From JBFWQM01 sp050249455 (lineage in GTDB: Bacteria > Pseudomonadota > Alphaproteobacteria > MPNO01 > VGEU01), in contig JBFWQM010000089.1 in NCBI GenBank assembly GCA_050249455.1, positions 1-18,643 of the forward strand: 18,643 bases of DNA, read 5' to 3'. Every line of letters begins with the position of its first letter. Positions within the stretch are counted from its first letter, which is position 1. The translations under genes were made by a program, and so were the position numbers. Of the stretch, positions 1 through 6,907 are shown piece by piece. The notes under the pieces are model-generated. The model saw only the letters and a program-made list of their open reading frames with translations. It was not told where the DNA came from and made no database searches.

Positions 1-632
1 CCGCCTCCACCAACCTGTTCTTCGCCTGGCACACCTCGCCGACCAAGACGTTCGCCGACGCGCAGAAGCGCGAGACGATCTGCGGCTCGTCGGGCTCCGG
101 CACCACCACCGACGCGCCGCGCGTGCTCAACGAGTACGCCGGGGCGAAGTTCAAGCTGATCCTGGGCTATCGCGGCTCGACCGAGGTGCTGCTGGCGCTG
201 GAACGCGGCGAGGTCGAATGCGGCTACGCGCTGTGGTCGGACTTCAAGGCGCGGCGCGCCGACTGGGTGGCGGAGAAGAAGGTCCACAACCTCTACATCA
301 TGGCGACCGAGCGCCACCCCGACCTGCCGGACGTGCCGGCCGCGGCCGAGCTGGTCACCACCGAGGAGGGCAAGCGGATCGTCGCCCTGTTCTCCTCCGG
401 TTCCGACATCGGCCGCGCCATCTTCACCACGCCCGACGTGCCGGCCGACCGGGTGGCCACCCTGCGCGAGGGCTTCACCGCGCTGATGCAGGACCCGGCG
501 TTCCTGGCCGAGGCGAAGCAGATCAAGCTGCACCTCGAGCCGCTGGACGGCGAGACGCTGCAGAAGCAGGTTGCCCGCTCGCTCGACCAGCCGCCCGCGC
601 TGATCGAAAAGGCGAAGGAGATCCGGAAGTAG
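1..632 (+). CDS. Tripartite tricarboxylate transporter substrate-binding protein, Bug/TctC family (5' partial)
   Basis: This is the C-terminal part of a periplasmic Bug-type receptor, which binds a small carboxylate or related solute and hands it to a TctA/TctB permease. The frame is open from the window edge (first full codon at base 3) to TAG at 630-632, so the signal peptide and N-terminal lobe lie outside. Visible family features are the segment KTFADAQKRE, the Gly/Ser/Thr-rich loop GSSGSGTTTDAP, the block LGYRGSTEVLLALERGEVEC and the C-terminal run PPALIEKAKEIRK. Known Bug proteins carry equivalent segments. The matching TctB and TctA genes in this window are at the far right end, so this receptor may serve another permease or a TctBA pair to its left. 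Convergent with the MFS gene that ends at 763. The substrate cannot be read from sequence. Confidence 0.88.
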   Translation, partial: ASTNLFFAWHTSPTKTFADAQKRETICGSSGSGTTTDAPRVLNEYAGAKFKLILGYRGSTEVLLALERGEVECGYALWSDFKARRADWVAEKKVHNLYIMATERHPDLPDVPAAAELVTTEEGKRIVALFSSGSDIGRAIFTTPDVPADRVATLREGFTALMQDPAFLAEAKQIKLHLEPLDGETLQKQVARSLDQPPALIEKAKEIRK

Positions 633-652
633 GCGGCTGGAGCCGGCGGTCT

Positions 653-750
653 CCCACCTCACCCAACCCTCTCCTCCCAAAGTGGGAGGAGAGGGCTTTC
701 TTGTTCTCCCTCTCCTCCCTTGAGGGAGGAGAGGGTCGGGGTGAGGTGGG
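653..750. repeat. Palindromic REP-like element, copy 1, between convergent genes
   Basis: The outer ends (cccacctcaccc at 653-664 and ggggtgaggtggg at 738-750) are inverted copies, and their inner parts extend the match. Inside are two further hairpins: ctctcctccc pairing with gggaggagag at 669-693, and a similar one at 708-735. The element lies between the 3' ends of the TctC gene (+) and an MFS gene (-). A related element sits between another convergent pair at 14263-14371. It could act as a two-way transcription stop or mRNA 3'-end protector; that is inference. Confidence 0.8.
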
Positions 751-762
751 AAGCCCCGATGC

Positions 763-2007
763 TCAGTCCTTCTTCCGCCGCGGCCAGGCGAACCACGCGA
801 AGGCCAGCGCCTGGCAGCCGATCAGGACGATCAGCGCGGCGCGGTGGCCTTCCGGCGAGTAGCGGCCTTCCGCGACCTGCGGGTAGAGGCCGATGATCGC
901 GCCGACCGCCCACTGCACCACGAACGCGACCACGAAGATCGACATGTTCTGCGCCGTGTTGACCCGCCCGATCAGCGCCGCCGGGAAGATCCGCGGATAG
1001 ACCGAGTAGGCGAGGATGGTGGACGACCCGGTGAAGCCGAACAGGAAGCACAGCAGGTTCGCGGCGCCGGTCAGCTCCAGCGCCATCGCGGCCTGGACCA
1101 GCATCATGGTGGCGAACGCGCCGGCAACCGTGGCGACGATCGGCACGCCGATGCGCTGCAGCCGGTCGGCCAGTGCGCCGATCGACAGCACGCCGACGAA
1201 CATCCCGACGTTGAACAGCAGGAGCCCGTTGGCGACCGCCAGCCGGTCGAAGCCGGCGACGTCGCGCAGCCACGGCGCCGCCCACAGGGTCTGGTAGGAC
1301 AGGAACACCGCGGCGCCGGCCGAGATCATCACCGTCATCCGCCAGAAATAGCCGTGGGTGTAGATGTGGCGCAGGTCGCGCATCTGGCCGCGGATGTCGG
1401 TTGACACGCCCTCGGTGATGCGCCGGTCGGGCACCACCGCGAACATCAGCGCCGCCACCGCGAACGTGACGGCGGCGAGCGCGAAGAGGATGCCGCGCCA
1501 GTCGAGCGCGGCGAGCAGCAGCTCCACCGGCAGGGTCGCCGACAGCGCGCCGGCGGAGCCGACCGCGCCGGTGACGGCGTTGAGCATCGGCAGCCGCTCG
1601 CGCGGCCACCACAGGATGTTCGACTGCAGCATCGCCATCAGGCATCCCGACACCCCGAGCCCGATCAGGCTGCGCCCCAGCGCCAGCACGGTGAAGTCGT
1701 GGGCGAGCGCGAACACCGCGCCGCCGGTGCCGGCGACGCACAGCAGCACGACCTGCACCTTGCGCGGGCCGTAGCGGTCGAGCGCGATGCCGAGCGGGAT
1801 CTGGACGGAGGCGAACAGGATGAAGTAGAGGCTGGTCATCAGCCCGAGGTCGGCCGGCGTCAGCCCGATCTCCGCCACCAGCTGCGGCGAGATCACCGCG
1901 TTCACGGTGCGGAACAGGTAGGACAGGTAGTAGCCGAGCCCGAACGGCGCGAACACGGTCGCGATCAGCACCGGCACCGACGGCGTGCGGGCGGGCATCG
2001 CGACCAT
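763..2007 (-). CDS. MFS transporter (tandem paralog 1, downstream copy)
   Basis: A 414-residue major facilitator superfamily permease of the inner membrane, with about 12 hydrophobic segments. The loop 2-3 signature appears as IPLGIALDRYGPRK (residues 70-83). Other conserved blocks are FRTVNAVISP (32-41), WWPRERLP and YQTLWAAPWLRDVAG. The ATG at 2007 overlaps the stop of the upstream MFS gene by one base (TGATG), so translational coupling is likely. With this start the residue numbering of the N-terminal motifs matches the upstream paralog exactly. An alternative ATG lies three codons further in, at 1998. The substrate is unknown; the neighbourhood suggests organic acids or related catabolites, which is inference. 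Confidence 0.9.
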   Translation of the reverse strand: MVAMPARTPSVPVLIATVFAPFGLGYYLSYLFRTVNAVISPQLVAEIGLTPADLGLMTSLYFILFASVQIPLGIALDRYGPRKVQVVLLCVAGTGGAVFALAHDFTVLALGRSLIGLGVSGCLMAMLQSNILWWPRERLPMLNAVTGAVGSAGALSATLPVELLLAALDWRGILFALAAVTFAVAALMFAVVPDRRITEGVSTDIRGQMRDLRHIYTHGYFWRMTVMISAGAAVFLSYQTLWAAPWLRDVAGFDRLAVANGLLLFNVGMFVGVLSIGALADRLQRIGVPIVATVAGAFATMMLVQAAMALELTGAANLLCFLFGFTGSSTILAYSVYPRIFPAALIGRVNTAQNMSIFVVAFVVQWAVGAIIGLYPQVAEGRYSPEGHRAALIVLIGCQALAFAWFAWPRRKKD

Positions 2008-3257
2008 CACCGCCCCCGCCGCAGCAGCGCCGGTCCGACGAAGCCGAGCCACGCCGCGACCTCGATCGCGAGCAGCACCAGCACCGCGGTGCGGTGCGCG
2101 GCCGGGTCGAAGCCGCCGCCGGGCAGCGGCGGCCACAGGTCAATGATCAGCCCGATGCCCCACTGGAAGGCGAACGCGAACACGAACACCAGCAGGTTCA
2201 CCACCGTGATGACCCGGCCGATGATCGGCTGCGGGTAGCGCTGCGGGAACACCGAGAAGCTGAGCAGCTGCATCGAACCGAACAGCCCCCAGCAGAACCA
2301 CACGACCGTCGCAGTTTCCGGGATGCCGGCGGCGACGAAGGCCTGGACCACAAAGAACACCGCGATCAGGGAGGCCACCAGGGTCGAGGTCGCGATCCCG
2401 GTCTTGCGCAGCCGGTCGGCGACGAAGCCCGAGGTCAGCGCCCCGATGAAGAAGCCGACCTGGACCAGCGACAGCACGCTCGCCATGCCGATCCGGTCGA
2501 GCCCGGCCACGTCGCGCAACCACGGCGCCGCCCACAGCGTCTGGTAGGACTGGAAGGCGCCGTGCAGGATGGTGAACATCAGGGTCATGCGCCAGAAGAA
2601 GCCGTCGCGCAGCACCGTGCGGAACATCGCCTTCTGCTCCGCCGGCGAAGCCTGCGGCCCGGTCGCCGCCCGGCGCTCCGGCACCACGAAGTAGATCAGC
2701 GCCGCGACGCAGAACGTGACGAGGGCGACGCCGGCGAAGATGTGGCGCCAGTCGGTGACCTGGAGCAGCGCCTCGACCGGCGCGGTGGCGCTGATCGCGC
2801 CGAAGCCGCCGAACGCGGTGATCAGGCCGTTGACCAGCGGCAGCCGCTCGCGCGGCCACCACAGCGCGTTGGCCTGCACCGCCGCCATCAGGCAGGCCGA
2901 GACGCCGACCCCGATCAGGGCGCGGCCCAGGATCACCACCGTGAAGCTGTGGCCGACCGCGAACAGGAGCGCGCCCAGCGCGGCGACCGACAGCATCACC
3001 GCCTGCACCCGGCGCGGGCCGTAGCGGTCGAGCATCCGGCCGAGCGGGATCTGCACCGCCGCGAAGGCGAAGAAATAGGCGCTGGTCAGCAGGCCGAGGT
3101 CGGCGGCGGTCAGCGCGAACTCGCGGGTCAGCTCGGGCGAGATGACCGCGTTGACCGTCCGGTAGAGATAGGAGAAGTAGTAGCCGACCCCGAACGGCAC
3201 CAGCACCGTCAGCAGGATGGCCCGCGTGCTCAGCGCGGCCGGTTGGGCGACGGCCAA
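2007..3257 (-). CDS. MFS transporter (tandem paralog 2, upstream copy, TTG start)
   Basis: A 416-residue MFS permease clearly paralogous to the next gene: shared LYRTVNAVISPEL, IPLGRMLDRYGPRR, WWPRERLP and YQTLWAAPWLRDVAG in the same order. I place the start at TTG 3257. AGGAG lies 8 bases upstream, and the N-terminal motifs then take the same residue numbers as in the paralog (PFG at 21-23, DRYGPR at 77-82). The frame stays open to 3590, but that extension is low-complexity and runs through the divergent promoter region, so I reject it. An ATG at 3262 is out of frame, sits only two bases after the SD, and opens a 10-codon frame. First gene of a two-gene operon; substrate unknown. Confidence 0.9.
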   Translation of the reverse strand: MAVAQPAALSTRAILLTVLVPFGVGYYFSYLYRTVNAVISPELTREFALTAADLGLLTSAYFFAFAAVQIPLGRMLDRYGPRRVQAVMLSVAALGALLFAVGHSFTVVILGRALIGVGVSACLMAAVQANALWWPRERLPLVNGLITAFGGFGAISATAPVEALLQVTDWRHIFAGVALVTFCVAALIYFVVPERRAATGPQASPAEQKAMFRTVLRDGFFWRMTLMFTILHGAFQSYQTLWAAPWLRDVAGLDRIGMASVLSLVQVGFFIGALTSGFVADRLRKTGIATSTLVASLIAVFFVVQAFVAAGIPETATVVWFCWGLFGSMQLLSFSVFPQRYPQPIIGRVITVVNLLVFVFAFAFQWGIGLIIDLWPPLPGGGFDPAAHRTAVLVLLAIEVAAWLGFVGPALLRRGR

Positions 3258-3345
3258 TTCATATGCTCCTGCGGGCCACGAGGGCGGGTCTGGCTTGTTA
3301 TGGGTTGCCCCAGCGCTTAACGGATGCGCCGGGGCTTGGCAAGGC

Positions 3346-3384
3346 GGGCGGTCTATTGACCGCCCTGCGGCGGCTTCGTAGGTT
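3346..3384 (+). promoter_or_regulatory. Candidate promoter for the DUF2848 operon with overlapping inverted-repeat operator
   Basis: TTGACC at 3356-3361 and TAGGTT at 3379-3384 are separated by 17 bases, a sigma-70-like arrangement about 37 bases upstream of the GTG at 3421. The -10 is a weak match. A perfect 8-bp inverted repeat (gggcggtc-tatt-gaccgccc, 3346-3365) covers the -35, which is where a repressor would bind. The region lies between divergent units (MFS pair leftward, DUF2848 operon rightward). Confidence 0.4.
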
Positions 3385-3420
3385 GGCCCGGTTCGCGGAA
3401 CCCCAAGTTGAGGAACGCTC

Positions 3421-4119
3421 GTGTCAGGCGGCAACACGCTCCGGCTCCAGGTCATCGGCAAGGCCGGCACGACCGAGGAGACCGTCACGGTCACCGACCT
3501 CGTCATCGCCGGCTGGACCGGCCGCAACGCCGAGGCGATCGAGAAGCACATCAAGGAGCTGGAGGACATCGGCGTCCCCCGCCCGTCCACCGTGCCGCTG
3601 TTCTACCGGGTCGGCGCCAACCTGCTGACCACCGCCGGAGAGTTCGAGGCGCTGGGCGCCGATTCCTCCGGCGAGGTCGAGTTCGTGCTGTTCGGCACGC
3701 CGTCCGGCATGCTCATCGGGGTCGGCTCCGACCACACCGACCGCAAGGTCGAGACCTATTCCGTGCCGGTGTCGAAGCAGATGTGCCTGAAGCCGGTGTC
3801 GCGCCAGGTATGGCGCTACGAAGACGTGGCGCCGCATTTCGACCAGCTGGTCCTGCGGTCGTGGGCGACCGATGCGAAGGGCCGCCGCCTCTACCAGGAA
3901 GGCGCCGTCACCGCCATGCGCACCCCGGCCGACCTGATCGGCCGCCACTGGAACGGCGCCGACCGGCTGCCCGCCGGGGCGGCGATGTATTGTGGCACGC
4001 TGGCCGTGCACGGCGGGCTCGCCGCCGCGCCGCGGTTCGAGGTGCAGATCGAGGACCCCGTGCTCGGCCGGCGCATCGACCACGCCTACGCGGTCAAGCC
4101 GCTTCCCGTCATCACCTGA
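3421..4119 (+). CDS. DUF2848 family protein (fumarylacetoacetate hydrolase-like)
   Basis: A 232-residue protein that I recognise as DUF2848, a family of about this length related to the fumarylacetoacetate hydrolase fold and assumed to act on small carbon compounds. Family-typical blocks are VIAGWTGR (28-35), GVPRPSTVPLFYR (51-63), SSGEVE (82-87), GSDHTDRK (102-109) and VSKQMC (117-122). The acidic and His residues in GSDHTDR would suit metal or substrate binding, by analogy only. It starts at GTG 3421 with GAGGA at 3410-3414. First gene of a rightward cluster with a cupin 18 bases downstream and an amidase after that, suggesting a catabolic unit. The exact reaction is unknown for the family as far as I can tell. 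Confidence 0.85.
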   Translation: MSGGNTLRLQVIGKAGTTEETVTVTDLVIAGWTGRNAEAIEKHIKELEDIGVPRPSTVPLFYRVGANLLTTAGEFEALGADSSGEVEFVLFGTPSGMLIGVGSDHTDRKVETYSVPVSKQMCLKPVSRQVWRYEDVAPHFDQLVLRSWATDAKGRRLYQEGAVTAMRTPADLIGRHWNGADRLPAGAAMYCGTLAVHGGLAAAPRFEVQIEDPVLGRRIDHAYAVKPLPVIT

Positions 4120-4137
4120 ACGATCGGAGCCAGCCCC

Positions 4138-4524
4138 ATGCCAATTCCGAAGAAGCACCTGGAATTCCACGCCGTCGATTTCTCGACCGGCTGGGAGACC
4201 CCCGCCGGCTATCCCAACGGCATCGCCCAGAAGATCCTGACCGGCGCGCTCGACGAGAAGAACAAGAAGGGCAGCCGCACCCGCATCCTGAAGTTCGAGC
4301 CCGGGGTCTACACCACCGAGCCGTTCGTCCACGACTACTGGGAGGAGGTCTACCAGCTCACCGGCGACCTCATCGTCGGCAACGACGCCCAGGGCAAGGG
4401 CGGCGAGAAGTTCACCCCCGGCACCTATGCCTGCCGCCCGCCCGGCGCCGCGCACGGCCCGTTCAAGTCGGACGGCGGCTGCATGCTGCTGGAGATCCAC
4501 TACTACGACGAGACCAAGCCGTAG
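4138..4524 (+). CDS. Small single-domain cupin protein
   Basis: A 128-residue cytoplasmic protein with the two cupin motifs. Motif 1 is around residues 56-76 (PGVYTTEPFVHDYWEEVYQL, with H65 and E69/E70). Motif 2 is around 95-109 (GTYACRPPGAAHGPF, with H106). The His-Glu-His set could bind a metal. Motif 1 has H-D-Y in place of the classic H-x-H, so the metal site may be incomplete. The ATG at 4138 has GGAG at 4126-4129. It follows the DUF2848 gene closely and is probably co-transcribed. Small cupins like this may be isomerases, dioxygenases or binding proteins; the function is not assignable here. Confidence 0.85.
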   Translation: MPIPKKHLEFHAVDFSTGWETPAGYPNGIAQKILTGALDEKNKKGSRTRILKFEPGVYTTEPFVHDYWEEVYQLTGDLIVGNDAQGKGGEKFTPGTYACRPPGAAHGPFKSDGGCMLLEIHYYDETKP

Positions 4525-4541
4525 TCAGACGGTGCCGGCAC

Positions 4542-4616
4542 GTAGGGGCGGGTCTCAGACCCGCCCGTCTTGCCGCGCATCCGGCGCCGCAGGGCGGGTC
4601 TGAGACCCGCCCCTAC
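4542..4616. repeat. Perfect 25-base inverted repeat (REP-like) between cupin and amidase
   Basis: The arm at 4542-4566 is the exact reverse complement of the arm at 4592-4616, with a 25-base spacer. Each arm also contains its own palindrome (gggtct-c-agaccc), so RNA could fold as one long hairpin or two short ones. It lies between two co-oriented genes and ends 14 bases before the amidase SD. It could attenuate or separate transcripts, or be a dispersed repeat. Confidence 0.85.
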
Positions 4617-4642
4617 CAGACGACCAGGCCGAGGACCCCACC

Positions 4643-5983
4643 ATGAAGCCGCTCCTGTCGATCGCCGCCGATCTCGCCGCCGGGCGGACGACGAGCGTCG
4701 CGCTCACCGAACAGGCGCTCGCCGCCGCCGCGACCGTCGAGGGCAAGCGGGTCATGACGCGGGTCTATGCCGAGGCGGCGCGCGCCGCCGCCGCGGCCTC
4801 CGACGCTCTGCGCAAGGCGGGCGTCGTGCCCTCCCCGCTCGCCGGCATCCCGATCTCGGTCAAAGACCTGTTCGACATCGCCGGCGACGTGACCACGGCG
4901 GGCGCCGTGGTGACCAAGGACGATCCGAAGGCCGAGCGCGACGCGCCGGTCGTCGCCCGGCTGCGCGCCGCGGGCGCGGTGATCGTCGGGCGCACCAACA
5001 TGACCGAGTTCGCCTATTCCGGCATCGGCATCAACCCGCACTACGACACGCCGCGCAACCCGTGGGACCGCGCCACCGGGCGCATCCCCGGCGGCTCTTC
5101 GTCGGGCGCGGCGGTGTCGGTCACCGACGGCATCGCGGCGGCCGGCATCGGCACCGACACCGGCGGCTCGATCCGCATCCCGGCGGCGCTGTGCGGCATC
5201 ACCGGCCTCAAGCCGACCGCGCGGCGGGTGCCGACCGACGGCTGCTTCCCGCTGTCGCAGAGCCTCGATTCGATCGGCCCGCTGGCGCCGACGGTGACGT
5301 GCTGCGCGGTGGTGGATGGCGTCCTGTCGGGGCGCACGCCGTCGGTGCCGGCGGCGATGCCGCTGGCGGGCCTGCGCTTCGCGGTGCCTCAGAGCTACGT
5401 GCTCGACGGGTTGGAGCCCTATGTCGCGACCTGCTTCGAGGATGCGGTCGGCAAGCTCGCCAAGGCCGGGGCGCGGATCGACGAGGTGCCGTTCCCCGAG
5501 CTGCTGCGCATCCCCGAGCTCAACGCCAAGGGCGGCGTGCTGGGCGCCGAATCCTACGCTATCCACCGCGCTCGCCTGGCGACCTCGAAGGACGGCTACG
5601 ACCACCGGGTGTCGATGCGCATCCTGCGCGCGGCACGGATGGACGCGGCCGACTACATCGACGCCCTGCACATGCGCCGGGCGCTGATCGCCCAGGCCGA
5701 CGCCACCACCGCGCCGTTCGACGCGGTGCTGATGCCGGCGACGCCGGCCGTCGCGCCGCCGATCGCCGAGCTGTTCGAGGACGACGACAAGTTCGGCAAA
5801 ATGAACCTTCTGATGCTGCGCAACACCACGGTCGGCAACGTGCTCGACCGCTGCGGCCTGTCGATCCCGATGCACGCGCCGGGCGAGGCGCCGTGCGGCC
5901 TGATGGTGATGGGCGAGACCGGCGGCGACGCCCGGCTGATCGCGATCGGCCTCGCGGTCGAGGCGGCGGTCCGGATCGCGTAG
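4643..5983 (+). CDS. Amidase signature family hydrolase
   Basis: A 446-residue amidase-signature enzyme that hydrolyses amide or related C-N bonds through a Ser-cisSer-Lys triad. The catalytic Lys is K74 in ISVKD. The glycine/serine-rich loop PGGSSSG supplies the cis-Ser at S152. The nucleophile is S176 in TDTGGSIR. The length is usual for the smaller family members, and all three residues are present, so it should be active. ATG 4643 has GAGGA at 4631-4635. It follows the DUF2848-cupin genes across a palindromic repeat and precedes the K+ channel gene by 12 bases. There is no GatB partner nearby, so it is not a Glu-tRNA amidotransferase subunit. The substrate is unknown. Confidence 0.92.
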   Translation: MKPLLSIAADLAAGRTTSVALTEQALAAAATVEGKRVMTRVYAEAARAAAAASDALRKAGVVPSPLAGIPISVKDLFDIAGDVTTAGAVVTKDDPKAERDAPVVARLRAAGAVIVGRTNMTEFAYSGIGINPHYDTPRNPWDRATGRIPGGSSSGAAVSVTDGIAAAGIGTDTGGSIRIPAALCGITGLKPTARRVPTDGCFPLSQSLDSIGPLAPTVTCCAVVDGVLSGRTPSVPAAMPLAGLRFAVPQSYVLDGLEPYVATCFEDAVGKLAKAGARIDEVPFPELLRIPELNAKGGVLGAESYAIHRARLATSKDGYDHRVSMRILRAARMDAADYIDALHMRRALIAQADATTAPFDAVLMPATPAVAPPIAELFEDDDKFGKMNLLMLRNTTVGNVLDRCGLSIPMHAPGEAPCGLMVMGETGGDARLIAIGLAVEAAVRIA

Positions 5984-5995
5984 GCAAGCCGGGCC

Positions 5996-6826
5996 ATGAC
6001 CGCCGCGGCGCCGCGCGAGGCTTCGGGGCTGCGGCACGTGGTCTACCGCCAGCTTTTCCCGCGGGCCGTCTACGGCCACAGCCTGTCGGCCGCCAACCAC
6101 GTCGTCGTCGTCCTGATCGTGCTCGCGACCGTCGTGGTCGTGCTCGACACCGAACCCAAGATCACCCAGGTCGACGGCGTCACGACGCTGTTCCGCTGGT
6201 GCGACGCCTTCTTCGGCACCGCGTTCGCGGTCGAATATGCGCTGCGCCTGTGGTCGGTTGGCGAAAACCCGCATTACCGCGGCCTGAAGGGACGGCTGCG
6301 CTACGCGCTGACCCCAATCGCCCTGATCGACCTGATCGCGATCGCGCCGTTCGTGCTCTCGATGGGCATGGAGGACGCGCTGGTGCTGCGGGTGGTGCGG
6401 CTGATGCGCATCCTGACCCTGGCGCGGCTGGGCGGCTATTCGGACGCCGCGCGGATGCTGTTCGCCGCGCTGCATTCGCGCCGGCACGAGCTGACGCTCA
6501 GCCTGTCGGTGGCGTTCCTGGCGCTGATCGTCTCGGCCACGCTGCTCTACACCGTCGAAGGCGACGTCCAGCCCGACGCGTTCGGCAGCATCCCGCGTGC
6601 GATGTGGTGGAGCGTCGTGACGCTGACCACCATCGGCTACGGCGACGTCTACCCGACCACCGTCCTGGGCCGGGTGGCCGGCGGCCTGGTCGCCATGTGC
6701 GCCATCGGCGTCATCGCCATGCCGACCGGCATCCTGGCCGCCGCGTTCAGCGAGGCCTTCCAGCAGCAGGCCCGCCACCACGAAAAAGTCGAGAACGAGG
6801 CGCGCGATCACCTCGACATCGACTGA
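5996..6826 (+). CDS. Voltage-gated potassium channel (six-TM Kv type)
   Basis: A 276-residue inner-membrane ion channel. Hydrophobic S1 is about residues 34-51. S4 is an arginine-spaced segment near 131-145 (LRVVRLMRILTLARL, with R132, R135, R138 and R144). The pore helix and selectivity filter TTIGYGD lie at 211-217, and S6 at about 226-250. There is no RCK or cyclic-nucleotide domain; the C-terminal tail is short and charged. Tetramers of such subunits conduct K+ in response to membrane voltage. ATG 5996 lies 12 bases after the amidase stop with only a weak SD, so expression may depend on read-through from upstream. The functional link to the catabolic genes is unclear. Confidence 0.93.
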   Translation: MTAAAPREASGLRHVVYRQLFPRAVYGHSLSAANHVVVVLIVLATVVVVLDTEPKITQVDGVTTLFRWCDAFFGTAFAVEYALRLWSVGENPHYRGLKGRLRYALTPIALIDLIAIAPFVLSMGMEDALVLRVVRLMRILTLARLGGYSDAARMLFAALHSRRHELTLSLSVAFLALIVSATLLYTVEGDVQPDAFGSIPRAMWWSVVTLTTIGYGDVYPTTVLGRVAGGLVAMCAIGVIAMPTGILAAAFSEAFQQQARHHEKVENEARDHLDID

Positions 6827-6907
6827 ACGTGATAGGCCGCCGCCAGGCTAACGCGATATCAACCTGTCGGCGCTAGGCCTGTTGCGCTCACCGACCGGCA
6901 ACCCGCG

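Noticed and set aside
3258..3590. N-terminal extension of the upstream MFS protein to 3590
   Set aside because: It would overlap the divergent DUF2848 gene and its promoter region, shows no membrane or targeting pattern, and has no match in the paralog.
4613..6811. Very long minus-strand open frame opposite the amidase and K+ channel genes
   Set aside because: It is His/Arg/Asp-rich with no recognisable domain, and is a by-product of high GC3 in the two well-supported plus-strand genes.
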